Shown here piece by piece: positions 7,225-15,783 of a stretch of DNA of 34,975 bases. Position 1 is the first letter of the stretch. Each line of letters starts with the position of its first letter. The notes below the pieces were generated by a model that was not told the DNA's origin, did not search any database, and saw nothing but the letters and a program-made list of their open reading frames with translations. The position numbers and the translations under genes were made by a program. Source of the DNA: Nitrospirota bacterium (GTDB lineage: Bacteria; Nitrospirota; Nitrospiria; Nitrospirales; Nitrospiraceae); NCBI GenBank assembly GCA_022545705.1, contig JACZQN010000009.1:1-34975 (forward strand), read 5' to 3'.

Positions 7225-8247
7225 ATGTTTGTGGATGAGGTCCGGATCTTCGTCAAAGCCGGCCGGGGAGGCGACGGGGTGTGCAGCTTTCGACGAGAGA
7301 AGTACGTCCCCCGTGGAGGCCCGGACGGCGGGGACGGGGGGAACGGGGGGAACGTGATCGTGCTCGCTACGCGCCGTTACAGCACGCTTCTGGACCTCCG
7401 CTACCAGCAGCATTACGAGGCACAACCGGGGAAATCGGGCGGAGGCTCGAATCGGCGTGGGCGCACCGGAAAGGACGTCATGATCCATGTCCCCGTCGGC
7501 ACGTTGGTTGCCGATGATGCGACGGGAGAAATCGTGGCAGATCTTATCGCTGATGGGCAGTCGCACGTTGCCGCCCGTGGCGGACGAGGCGGACGGGGCA
7601 ACGCACGGTTCGCCACTTCGACCAACCGGGCCCCGACTCAGGCCAAGCCCGGGACGCCGAGCGAGAAACGGTGGCTGCGACTTGAGCTGAAATTGCTGGC
7701 CGATGTCGGGCTGGTCGGTCTTCCCAATGCCGGCAAGTCCACCCTCATCTCGGCCATCTCCTCAGCGCACCCCAAGATCGCCGACTATCCTTTCACAACC
7801 CTCACTCCCAAGCTGGGGGTCGTGTCCTGGTCTGATGCCCGTAGCTTCGTGGTGGCCGATATTCCCGGGCTGATCGAAGGAGCCCACGAGGGGAAAGGGC
7901 TTGGCATGCAGTTTCTCCGACACATCGAGCGGACTACATTTCTTCTCCATCTTGTCGATATCTCGGAGTGGTCGTCAGGTGATCCCGTGGTCAGCTTCGA
8001 AGTCATGCGAAAGGAACTCATGGCCTATGGCCCTTCCCTGGAATCCCGACCTTTTGCCGTGGTCGGGACCAAGCTGGATATCAAGGGTGACGCACAGCGA
8101 CTTGGGCGCTTGCGGGTGTATTGCAAGCGACACCGCCTGCGACTCTTCCCCATCTCCGCTGTCACACGCAAAGGGCTCGACGCCCTCGTCCATTTCGTCG
8201 GTGAACAGGTCGACTCCCTGAGGGCGCCGTGCGCGACAGCCTCCTAA
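7225..8247 (+). CDS. obgE: Obg-family GTPase, ribosome assembly factor
   Basis: The 340-aa protein begins MFVDEVRIFVKAGRGGDG, the glycine-rich Obg fold (about 1-158), followed by the G domain with P-loop GLPNAGKST (165-173), DYPFTT switch I, DIPGLIEGAHEGKGLG (G3), GTKLDIKG (G4) and SAVTRKG (G5). It lacks the extra C-terminal OCT domain of some species. ATG 7225 is preferred over GTG 7222 because GAGGG at 7214-7218 is six bases away. Obg proteins act in 50S maturation and stress/growth control, which fits the neighbouring ribosomal genes. The last 19 bases overlap proB, so translation of the two may be coupled. Confidence 0.97.
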   Translation: MFVDEVRIFVKAGRGGDGVCSFRREKYVPRGGPDGGDGGNGGNVIVLATRRYSTLLDLRYQQHYEAQPGKSGGGSNRRGRTGKDVMIHVPVGTLVADDATGEIVADLIADGQSHVAARGGRGGRGNARFATSTNRAPTQAKPGTPSEKRWLRLELKLLADVGLVGLPNAGKSTLISAISSAHPKIADYPFTTLTPKLGVVSWSDARSFVVADIPGLIEGAHEGKGLGMQFLRHIERTTFLLHLVDISEWSSGDPVVSFEVMRKELMAYGPSLESRPFAVVGTKLDIKGDAQRLGRLRVYCKRHRLRLFPISAVTRKGLDALVHFVGEQVDSLRAPCATAS

Positions 8248-9350
8248 AAGAAGCCCGCCGCCTCGTGATCAAGGTGGGAAGCAGCCTGGTCGCTTCCCGG
8301 GAATCGGGCCTGAGACCGGACCGCATCGAGCGAATTGCAGAAGATCTCTCGAGCATCAAGCGCTCCGGACGCGAAGTGCTCCTCGTGTCATCGGGCGCGA
8401 TCGTCTCCGGTCTCCAGAAGCTTGGCCTCAGCGCCTACCCGAAGAGCCTGCCCGTCAAGCAGGCCTCGGCTGCTGTCGGGCAAAGCCGCCTCATGTGGGC
8501 ATACGAGAAGGCATTCGAGCAACTCGGGGAGCAGGTCGCCCAGGTTCTCCTCACCCATCAGGACCTGGAGGACCGCCGGCGTTTTCTCAACGCGCGGCAC
8601 ACGCTCACCACGCTTATCGAATTCGGGATTATCCCCGTGATCAATGAAAACGACACCGTCGCGGTCGAGGAAATCCGGTTCGGAGATAACGATAATTTAG
8701 CCGCACAAGTGGCCCATTTGGCGGATGCCGACTTGCTGGTCATTCTGTCCGACGTGGACGGTCTCTTTACCGAAGACCCCCGCCAGAATGCCTCCGCGAC
8801 CCTCATCCCTTTGGTCACGGAGATCACGAAGGACATCGAACGGCTCGCCGGCTCACCGCGGACCTTCGAGGGCACAGGCGGCATGAGCACCAAGATCCAG
8901 GCCGCCAAGACAGTGGCGCAATACGGGGTTGCGACGCTGATCATCAACGGAGAGCAGCCCGGGTTGCTCCCGGCCGTGTTCAACGGCGCGCCGGCAGGCA
9001 CTTTCTTCCAGCCTCGCAGCCATCGGATGGCCAGCCGGAAGCATTGGATTGCGTTCACGGTGCGGGCCAAAGGCCAGATCGTGCTCGACGGAGGCGCGGT
9101 GGAGGCGCTGGTCCGCCGCGGCAAAAGCCTGCTGCCATCGGGGATCCTGGAGGTGGACGGGGACTTCGGTCCAGGCGATGCTGTGGCCTGCGTGGACCAG
9201 GAGCGGAAGGAAGTGGCGAAGGGGTTGGTGAATTTCTCCGCGGACACGCTCCGCAAGATGAAGGGACTCAAGACAGCCGACATTCAGAAAGCAATGGGTC
9301 CGCAGGAGTACGAGGAAGCGATTCACAGGGACAACCTAGTGGTGTTATGA
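8229..9350 (+). CDS. proB: Glutamate 5-kinase
   Basis: The 373-aa protein catalyses ATP-dependent phosphorylation of glutamate, the first step of proline synthesis. RLVIKVGSSLV marks the start of the amino-acid kinase fold, LLVSSGAIVSG and LLTHQDLEDRRRFLNAR follow, then PVINENDTVAVEEIRFGDND, LLVILSDVDGL and GTGGMSTKIQAAKTV. The last about 100 residues are a PUA domain (HWIAFTVRAKGQIVLDGGA, GDAVACVD, GLVNFSA). The GTG start lies inside the end of obgE, 19 bases before its end. Length is the usual 367-375. Confidence 0.97.
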   Translation: MRDSLLKEARRLVIKVGSSLVASRESGLRPDRIERIAEDLSSIKRSGREVLLVSSGAIVSGLQKLGLSAYPKSLPVKQASAAVGQSRLMWAYEKAFEQLGEQVAQVLLTHQDLEDRRRFLNARHTLTTLIEFGIIPVINENDTVAVEEIRFGDNDNLAAQVAHLADADLLVILSDVDGLFTEDPRQNASATLIPLVTEITKDIERLAGSPRTFEGTGGMSTKIQAAKTVAQYGVATLIINGEQPGLLPAVFNGAPAGTFFQPRSHRMASRKHWIAFTVRAKGQIVLDGGAVEALVRRGKSLLPSGILEVDGDFGPGDAVACVDQERKEVAKGLVNFSADTLRKMKGLKTADIQKAMGPQEYEEAIHRDNLVVL

Positions 9351-9399
9351 ACGATGTCTGGTAACCCGTGGCTGAAGAATGGAACCCCAGGGCTGGCCG

Positions 9400-9473
9400 A
9401 TCAGGACTGAGGACTGAGTGCTGCGGTCCGAGGCTCGGTCCTCAGTCCTCAGCCCTCATACCTGAGTCCTGAT
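9400..9473. repeat. Inverted repeat of iterated GGACTGA words before nadD
   Basis: The gap between proB and nadD is filled with AGGACTGAGGACTGAG and its complement. Outer arms 9400-9408 and 9465-9473 pair over 9 bp, and inner arms 9407-9418 and 9441-9452 pair over 12 bp. The element ends on the base before the nadD ATG. A related copy lies at 33581-33640. There is no T-run, so it is not a normal terminator; it looks like a small dispersed element. Confidence 0.7.
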
Positions 9474-10166
9474 ATGCGTATCGGCTTGTTTGGTGGCACC
9501 TTCAATCCCATCCATAATTGCCACCTGGTCATCGCCGCGCAGACTCGGGATCGTCTGGGCCTCGATCGTATCGTCTTCATCCCCTCCGGAGATCCCCCAC
9601 ACAAGGCATCGGACACCCTGGCTCCGGCTCGTCATCGAATCGAGATGGTGCGGCGTGGGATTGCCGATGATCCATCTTTTTCGGTCTCTGACGTCGAAGT
9701 CCGCCGCGCGACCAAGTCATACTCGTTCGAAACGGTGCAAACCTTCCGCACGGAGTATGGCGCCGAGGCAGAGCTGTTTTTTATTGTTGGACTCGATGCC
9801 TTTCTCGAGTTCCCAACCTGGAAGCAGGCGTCGGAATTACTCCACTCGTGCCATTTCGTCGTGGTTTCACGCGAGGGCCATTCGTTTGCCTCGCTGGCCG
9901 GCTTCCCGCTGCTTCCGACGATTGCCCCCAACTCGTTGGGGGCCCTGGATTCCCGTGATCGAGACCGGCTTGACATTCCGCTGCGCGGAGGCAGGATGAT
10001 CATCTTTCTCGGGCTTCCTCCCTGCCCGGCCTCCGCATCAGAGATCCGAAGTCGGTTCAAGTCTGGCCTCGGCGCGGCAGCTTTGTTGCCGGCCCCAGTC
10101 GAATCTTATATAATGCAGCTTGGGCTGTATCAGGAGGGTCCCGATCGTACCAGCGTCAAAGGCTAG
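9474..10166 (+). CDS. nadD: Nicotinate-nucleotide adenylyltransferase
   Basis: This 230-aa enzyme adenylates nicotinate mononucleotide in NAD synthesis. It opens MRIGLFGGTFNPIHNCHL, the nucleotidyltransferase GGTFxPxHxxH motif, with Cys where Gly is usual. IVFIPSGDPPHK binds substrate, RHRIEMVRRGI and SYSFETVQTFR follow, IVGLDAFLEFPTWK is the family GxDxxxxxxxW region, and PASASEIRSRFKSG is the C-terminal adenylation (ISST-like) motif. The ribosome-binding region lies inside the 9400-9473 inverted repeat and has no strong Shine-Dalgarno, so translation may be structure-sensitive. Its 3' end overlaps the start of rsfS. Confidence 0.95.
   Translation: MRIGLFGGTFNPIHNCHLVIAAQTRDRLGLDRIVFIPSGDPPHKASDTLAPARHRIEMVRRGIADDPSFSVSDVEVRRATKSYSFETVQTFRTEYGAEAELFFIVGLDAFLEFPTWKQASELLHSCHFVVVSREGHSFASLAGFPLLPTIAPNSLGALDSRDRDRLDIPLRGGRMIIFLGLPPCPASASEIRSRFKSGLGAAALLPAPVESYIMQLGLYQEGPDRTSVKG
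10086..10114 (+). promoter_or_regulatory. Possible internal promoter for rsfS
   Basis: TTGCCG (10086-10091) and a perfect TATAAT (10109-10114) are 17 bases apart inside the end of nadD. A start near 10121 would place AGGAGG at 10132-10137 in a short leader. Confidence 0.4.
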
Positions 10167-10566
10167 AGCGCTCGCTATTGCCACGGCGTCCCTTGAGAAG
10201 AAGGCCGATGACGTCGTGGTGCTTTCTGTCGCCAAGCTGACCTCCGTTACAGATTACCTCGTCGTGTGTTCCGCAGAAACTGATCGTCAGGTCCGTGCCA
10301 TCGCGGCCCACGTCGACAGCACCCTTTCCGTCAAGCGCGTCTTTCCCCTCAGCACCGAAGGCGCATCGACAGGGCAATGGATCCTGATCGACTACGGCGA
10401 CGTCGTGGCCCATATTTTCCGCACCGACACCCGCCAGCATTACGCGCTTGAAAAACTCTGGAGCGACGCGCGGCGGGTCCGAGTCCCCGCCGACATGTCC
10501 TCTGCCCCGCTTGCTTCGCTACGCCCCGTGCGCAAACGGTCGACGCGCGCTCGTCAACACGGATAG
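10120..10566 (+). CDS. rsfS: Ribosomal silencing factor RsfS
   Basis: The protein (148 aa from TTG 10120) is a RsfS/DUF143 family member. The family blocks subunit joining by binding L14 on the 50S. ADDVVVLSVAKLTSVTDYLVVCSA, DRQVRAIAAHVD, TGQWILIDYGDVVAHIF and YALEKLWSDA are the conserved segments. A basic Arg-rich tail of about 25 residues is extra. The start is unclear: TTG 10120 has no ribosome site, whereas a perfect AGGAGG (10132-10137) lies six bases before an ATC codon at 10144, in frame. The order nadD-rsfS is widely conserved. It is followed after three bases by the LapAB-like gene. Confidence 0.93.
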   Translation: MGCIRRVPIVPASKARALAIATASLEKKADDVVVLSVAKLTSVTDYLVVCSAETDRQVRAIAAHVDSTLSVKRVFPLSTEGASTGQWILIDYGDVVAHIFRTDTRQHYALEKLWSDARRVRVPADMSSAPLASLRPVRKRSTRARQHG

Positions 10567-10569
10567 CGA

Positions 10570-11970
10570 ATGGTTCACCTATTGCTGACAGTCTTCGTGA
10601 TCATCGTCGTCAGCGTGCTCTACGGCTACTTTCATGAGCTGAACCCCGGATCGATCACCCTACGGCTCAGTCCGACCGCCGGGGTTGACCTCAGTCCCGC
10701 TTCCCTCGTCCTGATTTCGATGGCGGCCGGCGCGCTGCTCGTCACGCTGTTGGTTGGTATTCGCGAGGCCAAATTCTTCATCTTGAACTGGCGGAGCCTT
10801 CGTCTGCGCCGGCGGGAGGAGAAGGTGGAGGCGCTGTATCGTGAGGGGACCCACACCTATCTGTCAAAACGGATTCCCGAAGCGATCGCGCTGTTCCAGA
10901 AAGCGCTGGCGCTCGATCCCCACCACACTGATTCCTTGCTGTGGCTCGGCAACATCCACCGCGCGGAAAACAACTTCACGGAAGCGATCCGCTTACACCG
11001 CAAAGCGCGCAGTATTGCCGAGCACAACATTGAAGTCCTTCTGGCCCTCGCCAAAGACCTGGAAGGGGCCAAACGGTTTGAGGAGGCGCTGCAGACGTTG
11101 CAGGACATTCTCAAACTGGATCCAGCGAACCTGACCGCGTTGACGGGGAAGCGAGACCTGTACACGAGGTTGGAAAAATGGAGCGACGCGCTTGAAGTCC
11201 AGCACCGTCTCTTGAAGGCGAACCTCTCGGAGCCCGATCAGCGGACTGAAAACAGCACGTTGGTCGGGCTCACCTATGAAGTCGGGCGGCAAATGCTGGA
11301 ACGGGGACACTCGGACAAGGCCCGCCACTATTTCCGCGGCGCGATGAAACGGAACAAGCAGTTCTTGCCGGCCTATATCGGCCTCGGCGAGCTCCTCGTC
11401 AGGGAGGGGAAGACAAAGAATGCGGTGGGCATCCTCGAAAAGGTGTACGCGAAGACCCGTAATATCATCATCCTTCACCGCCTCGAGGAGTTGTATCTGG
11501 AGATGGGTGAACCAGGCGAGATTCTTCGCGTGTACCAGGAAGCGATCCGGCAGGATCCGCTCAACCCTGTGCTGAAATTCTATCTTGGAAAGCTGTACTA
11601 CCGGCTTGAGATGGTTGACGAAGCGTTTGACCTGCTTTCCAACCTGGAGGGAACCCAGGAGCACACGACCGACTTTCACAAAATCATGGCCAACCTGTAC
11701 CTCCGCAAGCAACAGATGGACCTCGCCGTGGAGGAGCTGAAAAAGGCGCTCGGGTATAAGAAGCGCGTGGTCGTGCCCTATGGCTGCACGCACTGCCAAC
11801 AGGAGTCAAGGGAGTGGGCGGGCCGCTGCCCCCAATGCGGCCTCTGGAACACCTACGTGGCCCTCCCCTGGGTCGATGGATCCAGCTCGCCACCTCCCCA
11901 GAACGATGGCGAGCTGGAGGCCCGTTCGATCCCCTACCACGGGCTCGCCTCGCCGTTTGAGACTGTGTGA
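10570..11970 (+). CDS. LapA-LapB fusion-like TPR protein with rubredoxin-type zinc ribbon
   Basis: This 466-aa inner-membrane protein has two N-terminal helices (about 3-22 and 43-66) flanking a short periplasmic loop with NPGSITLRLSP, like LapA (DUF1049). A basic linker, WRSLRLRRREEKVE, leads into about eight TPR units (residues 85-395, for example EAIALFQKALALDPHHTDSL). The C-terminus has a rubredoxin-like ribbon, Cys406, Cys409, Cys420 and Cys423 in GCTHCQQESREWAGRCPQCG, the hallmark of LapB/YciM. In E. coli LapA and LapB are separate neighbours controlling LpxC turnover and LPS assembly. The chain therefore looks like both in one. After the zinc ribbon is a 35-residue Pro/Ser-rich tail. 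The gene directly follows rsfS. The LPS role is inferred. Confidence 0.82.
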   Translation: MVHLLLTVFVIIVVSVLYGYFHELNPGSITLRLSPTAGVDLSPASLVLISMAAGALLVTLLVGIREAKFFILNWRSLRLRRREEKVEALYREGTHTYLSKRIPEAIALFQKALALDPHHTDSLLWLGNIHRAENNFTEAIRLHRKARSIAEHNIEVLLALAKDLEGAKRFEEALQTLQDILKLDPANLTALTGKRDLYTRLEKWSDALEVQHRLLKANLSEPDQRTENSTLVGLTYEVGRQMLERGHSDKARHYFRGAMKRNKQFLPAYIGLGELLVREGKTKNAVGILEKVYAKTRNIIILHRLEELYLEMGEPGEILRVYQEAIRQDPLNPVLKFYLGKLYYRLEMVDEAFDLLSNLEGTQEHTTDFHKIMANLYLRKQQMDLAVEELKKALGYKKRVVVPYGCTHCQQESREWAGRCPQCGLWNTYVALPWVDGSSSPPPQNDGELEARSIPYHGLASPFETV

Positions 11971-12052
11971 CGGAATCTCTCACGTATGAACGGAGCCAGC
12001 CGAACGCGCCACCATGTTCTGTACTTAACGATTCTCACAACGAGGGAGCCCC

Positions 12053-13090
12053 ATGACTATTTTCCTGGCATTCGCAGACAAAGCCCTTCGCGATGAGGAG
12101 CTGACACGCGCGGAGTGTCACGCTGTTCTCAGGACGTCCGATGAACACATCCTCGAACTGCTGGATGCGGCGTTCAAGGTGCGGGAGCGGTACTTCGGTC
12201 GGAAGGTCAGATTGCAGATGCTCTTGAATGCCAAGAGCGGCGCCTGCCAGGAAGATTGCCACTACTGCTCCCAATCCGCCGTCTCCACCGCGGATATCGA
12301 GCGGTACGGACTCCTGCCCAAGCACCAGATGCTCGAAGGCGCTCGGCGAGCCGCCTCGGCCAAGGCTCAGCGGTACTGTGTGGTCATCAGCGGGCGCAGC
12401 CCACTCGACCGAGAAATCGCCGAAATCGCGGAGGCGGTGAAGGCAATCAAACAGGAGATCCCTATCCAAGTATGTTGCTCACTCGGCTTGTTGAGCGAAG
12501 GCCAGGCCAGAACCCTCAAGGAGGCAGGGGTCAATCGCATCAATCACAACCTGAACACCAGTGAGGCGTATCACCCCATCATCTGCACGACTCACACGTT
12601 CCAGGACCGGTTGACCACGATCCGACACGCCAGAGCGGCTGGCCTGGAGATCTGCTCCGGGGGCGTTGTCGGTATGGGAGAAAGCGACGACGATATTATT
12701 GACCTCGCACTCGCGCTCCGAGGCGTGAAGCCCGACTCGATCCCTGTCAACATGCTTCATCCGGTCTCCGGCACTCCATTGGAGCACTGCCGGCAGCTCA
12801 CGCCGCAGCGCTGCCTCAAGGTGCTCTGTCTGTTCCGATTTCTTCACCCGCACACCGAAATTCGAGTCGCGGGTGGACGTGAGTTTAACCTCCGGACTCT
12901 CCAGCCACTGGCTCTCTACGCAGCCGATTCCCTCTTCGTGGGCGGGTATTTGACCACGCCTGGCCAGCCCGCGCCTGAGGCCTGGAAGATGATCTCCGAC
13001 CTCGGGTTCGAGATCGAAGTGGACTACCAACACCCTGCGGCCGCATCACCCGGGGTCACCGCCGGGACAGCGCCAGGGACCTATTCATAG
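12053..13090 (+). CDS. bioB: Biotin synthase
   Basis: This 345-aa radical-SAM enzyme inserts sulfur into dethiobiotin. LQMLLNAKSGACQEDCHYCSQ contains the CxxxCxxC cluster (Cys65, Cys69, Cys72). GVNRINHNLNTSEAYHP, ICSGGVVGMGES and EIRVAGGREFNLR (the Arg of the 2Fe-2S site) complete the family pattern, with VGGYLTT near the end. A GAGGGAG ribosome site lies a few bases before ATG. No other bio genes are in the window. The 3' end overlaps the convergent permease gene by 10 bases, so the two transcripts collide. Confidence 0.97.
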   Translation: MTIFLAFADKALRDEELTRAECHAVLRTSDEHILELLDAAFKVRERYFGRKVRLQMLLNAKSGACQEDCHYCSQSAVSTADIERYGLLPKHQMLEGARRAASAKAQRYCVVISGRSPLDREIAEIAEAVKAIKQEIPIQVCCSLGLLSEGQARTLKEAGVNRINHNLNTSEAYHPIICTTHTFQDRLTTIRHARAAGLEICSGGVVGMGESDDDIIDLALALRGVKPDSIPVNMLHPVSGTPLEHCRQLTPQRCLKVLCLFRFLHPHTEIRVAGGREFNLRTLQPLALYAADSLFVGGYLTTPGQPAPEAWKMISDLGFEIEVDYQHPAAASPGVTAGTAPGTYS

Positions 13091-15681
13091 CGCAGCCCCT
13101 CAGCGACCGGCTGGTGGGCAGCCCAGCGCGCCGGGAAATACCCTGCGGCAAGCGCGACCGTCACCGCAAGCACGACCGCCTCAACGAGCAGCGTGATGGG
13201 CAGCGTCCACTGAATGGTCCAGCCAAACGATTGTTTGTTAATGACTTCGACCAGCAGGATCGAGAGCAGGATCCCCCCCAGTACCCCAAGCAGCGCGCCG
13301 AGCACACCGAGATACCCCGCCTCCCACAGCACGAGCCGTCTGATCTGCCTGGCGCTCGCCCCGACCGCCCGCAGCGTTGCCAGCTCCCGCTGACGTTCGA
13401 GCACCGAGGTCAACATCGTGTTGATGATGCCCAGCAAGGCGATGACTACAGCGATCACCTCGAGGGCATAGGTGACGGTAAAAGTCCGATCGAAAATGGC
13501 CAGCACTTCCGCCTTGATCTCAGCATTGCTGATCAGGGCAAGGTGCTCTTCAGGCCCTACCGTGTCCTCGACACGACGCCGCACGGCGCCCGCATCCGCC
13601 CCGGGCGATAGATAGACGGGAATCACGGTCATCGTGTCATCATCCCATCGCGCTCGGTACAAGGCCCCATCCATCACCACCTTGCCGCCATCGGTCGCAT
13701 AGTCATAGAAGACACCCAACACCGGGAAGGATGCCTCGCCCGATGGCGTCATCAAGACGAGCGAGGATCCCGGACTGACGCCCAGGGTTCTGGCCAGCAC
13801 CTCGGAGACGATGACCCCTTGTTCGTCCACGGTCCGGTTGAGTGTGGTTTCCGAATCGCCGGCCGTGAAGAGGTACCGGCTCCATGTGGCATGGACCCGC
13901 AAGTCTCGCGCCACCAGCGACACTGGTTGGCCCTGGACTTCGATGGTGAGCTGCCGGTACGTATCCACCGCCGCAACCCCGGGGATCGCGGCAACCGCAT
14001 CTGCCCAGGACAGAGGAATCCGGTTGGCCAGCGTGCCGCGCTGATCTCCCACCGGCCAAGAGCGCGGAGTGATGACCAGGTCGGCCATGATGGTTTGGTT
14101 GATCCACTCTTCAACCGTGAGCCGGAAGCTTTGAATCATGATTCCCACCCCGACCATGATCGCGACCCCGACCAACAGCGCGGAGATCGTGACGGCGTTC
14201 CGGCCCGGCGCCCGCGCGACCTGGTCCGCGGCAATGCGGCTCAGGGCTCCGACTCCACCGGGCCTCTTGTCTGCTCGCCAGGCTACACGGACCATCGGGC
14301 CAGCCCCTCGCACCATGAGCGGTGCCAGGCAGGCTAGGCTCAGCAGCAAACACAGCGCCGAGGCATACCCAAACAGCGGGATCCCACCCACAGGCCCGGG
14401 TAACGCGAGGGCCCCCGCCAACCCCAACCCCGCACACCCGACCCACGCGAGCGGGCCGGCGCGAACCGTCTGGATGACCTCATACTCGCCGGGCGCGAGG
14501 GCACGCGCGGGGGCAGTTCGGCTTGCCGCGAGGCTTGGGGCGAGCCCTCCCATGATGGACACCGCCACGCCCAGCCCCACCCCCTCCAGAGCAATCCTCA
14601 GTGGGAGGTCACCGATGCCGACCGCTGCCATGGGCACGGTGACATAGAGATCGGAGACCGTCCGACCCAGGAGGGAGACAAGGCTGTTGGCCAACACAAA
14701 CCCGAACGCGCTCCCGACCACGCCGCCGATGAGACCCATGAAGGTCGCCTCACCCATAAACAACGCGGCCAAGCCACCGCGCGACATGCCGAGAGCCCGG
14801 CACATGCCGATTTCTCGACGGCGCTGCACCACGGCATAGGAAACTGTGTTGTACACCAGGAGCAGCCCGACCAGGAGGCCGACCGCGCTCAACGTCGTGA
14901 GGTTGAGTTGAAAGGCCCTGACCATCCGCTCGACTTGCGCGTTCCGGTGAGCGGGACGACGGACGGTCAGCCACGGCGGGAGTGCCCGTGTCAATTCTTG
15001 AGCGACTTCGTCAACGGGACGAGCCGGATCGCTCACGATGTCAATTCGGTCCAAGCGACCGACGGCACCGAACAGAGCCTGCGCAGCCGCAATGTCCATG
15101 ACTGCCAGGGTGTCCCACACGGAGGAAACCCCGGCGTTGGAGTCAATCACGCCCGCGACGACGACTCGGTACACTCGCGTTCCCACCAGGAGCTCGAGGG
15201 GACTCCCCTCTGCCAAGTTCCATTCGGCGGCCAGCCGTTGCCCGAGGAAGAGAGCGGTCCGTGACAACAGCTGGTCGAGGGAGGCCCGGGGCTCATCCCC
15301 CACTCGAATCCGGAGTGCTTGGAGGTCAGCGGCCTCCAGCAGATCCAGCCCCATCACGCGTAACGCTTTGCCGCGATGGGGCCCTGTGGCGACCACAGCT
15401 CCTACTTCCAGGATCGGCGCTGCGGAAAGGACGTCAGGATGAGCAAGGAGGTCGGCGATCACCAACTCGTCCAACCCGAGTTCACCGCCAGAGACCTCCA
15501 AGGTCGCCCTTCCAGCGACTGTCAGAACCGCCTCCTCGAAGGACCGCAGTACGTCCAGATTGGCCGTCCGCATCGCGACCGAGACTGAGACACCAAGGGC
15601 CACGCCAACGATGGTCATAGCCGTTCGGACGGGCCGTTCTGCGAGGTGACCGCGGCTGAGCAACGCCAATGCTCTCAGCAT
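13081..15681 (-). CDS. FtsX/MacB-type ABC transporter permease, two-module
   Basis: This 866-aa permease has the architecture of YbbP-like proteins. An N-terminal helix (RTAMTIVGVALGVSVSVAM, about 19-37) is followed by an extracytoplasmic MacB-like core (about 40-255). Then comes the first FtsX module (LLVGLLLVYNTVSYAVVQRRREIGMCRALG), a middle helix group with NAVTISALLVGVAIMVGVGI, a second periplasmic core, and the second FtsX module near the C-terminus (VIALLGIINTMLTSVLERQRELATLRAVGAS). The REIG/RELATLRA motifs are where the ATPase docks. These transporters move lipids, lipoproteins or peptides, or do mechanotransmission, rather than import. The matching ATPase is probably 17010-17684, separated by two genes. 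The start codon has only a weak ribosome site. Confidence 0.9.
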   Translation of the reverse strand: MLRALALLSRGHLAERPVRTAMTIVGVALGVSVSVAMRTANLDVLRSFEEAVLTVAGRATLEVSGGELGLDELVIADLLAHPDVLSAAPILEVGAVVATGPHRGKALRVMGLDLLEAADLQALRIRVGDEPRASLDQLLSRTALFLGQRLAAEWNLAEGSPLELLVGTRVYRVVVAGVIDSNAGVSSVWDTLAVMDIAAAQALFGAVGRLDRIDIVSDPARPVDEVAQELTRALPPWLTVRRPAHRNAQVERMVRAFQLNLTTLSAVGLLVGLLLVYNTVSYAVVQRRREIGMCRALGMSRGGLAALFMGEATFMGLIGGVVGSAFGFVLANSLVSLLGRTVSDLYVTVPMAAVGIGDLPLRIALEGVGLGVAVSIMGGLAPSLAASRTAPARALAPGEYEVIQTVRAGPLAWVGCAGLGLAGALALPGPVGGIPLFGYASALCLLLSLACLAPLMVRGAGPMVRVAWRADKRPGGVGALSRIAADQVARAPGRNAVTISALLVGVAIMVGVGIMIQSFRLTVEEWINQTIMADLVITPRSWPVGDQRGTLANRIPLSWADAVAAIPGVAAVDTYRQLTIEVQGQPVSLVARDLRVHATWSRYLFTAGDSETTLNRTVDEQGVIVSEVLARTLGVSPGSSLVLMTPSGEASFPVLGVFYDYATDGGKVVMDGALYRARWDDDTMTVIPVYLSPGADAGAVRRRVEDTVGPEEHLALISNAEIKAEVLAIFDRTFTVTYALEVIAVVIALLGIINTMLTSVLERQRELATLRAVGASARQIRRLVLWEAGYLGVLGALLGVLGGILLSILLVEVINKQSFGWTIQWTLPITLLVEAVVLAVTVALAAGYFPARWAAHQPVAEGLRYE

Positions 15682-15730
15682 CGTTCACGCGAATATCAGG
15701 GTTCTGCGTAATGGTTCTTGCGGATACATA

Positions 15731-15760
15731 TTTACAGACCAGGGGGAAGTCTGCTAGAGT
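15731..15760 (+). promoter_or_regulatory. Promoter for the LuxR-type HTH gene
   Basis: TTTACA (15731-15736) and TAGAGT (15755-15760) are 18 bases apart, ending 23 bases before the ATG at 15784. It lies in the short divergent gap shared with the permease gene. Confidence 0.45.
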
Positions 15761-15783
15761 GAATGTACTAACGCGGGTGATTG

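Noticed and set aside
8558-9283. Long minus-strand frame inside proB
   Set aside because: Serine/arginine-rich shadow of a confident gene; no homology.
9400-9473. Intrinsic terminator after proB
   Set aside because: Strong stem but no T-run on the plus strand, and it touches the nadD start.
10993-11799. 268-codon minus-strand frame inside the LapAB-like gene
   Set aside because: Antisense shadow of the TPR repeats with no recognisable domain.
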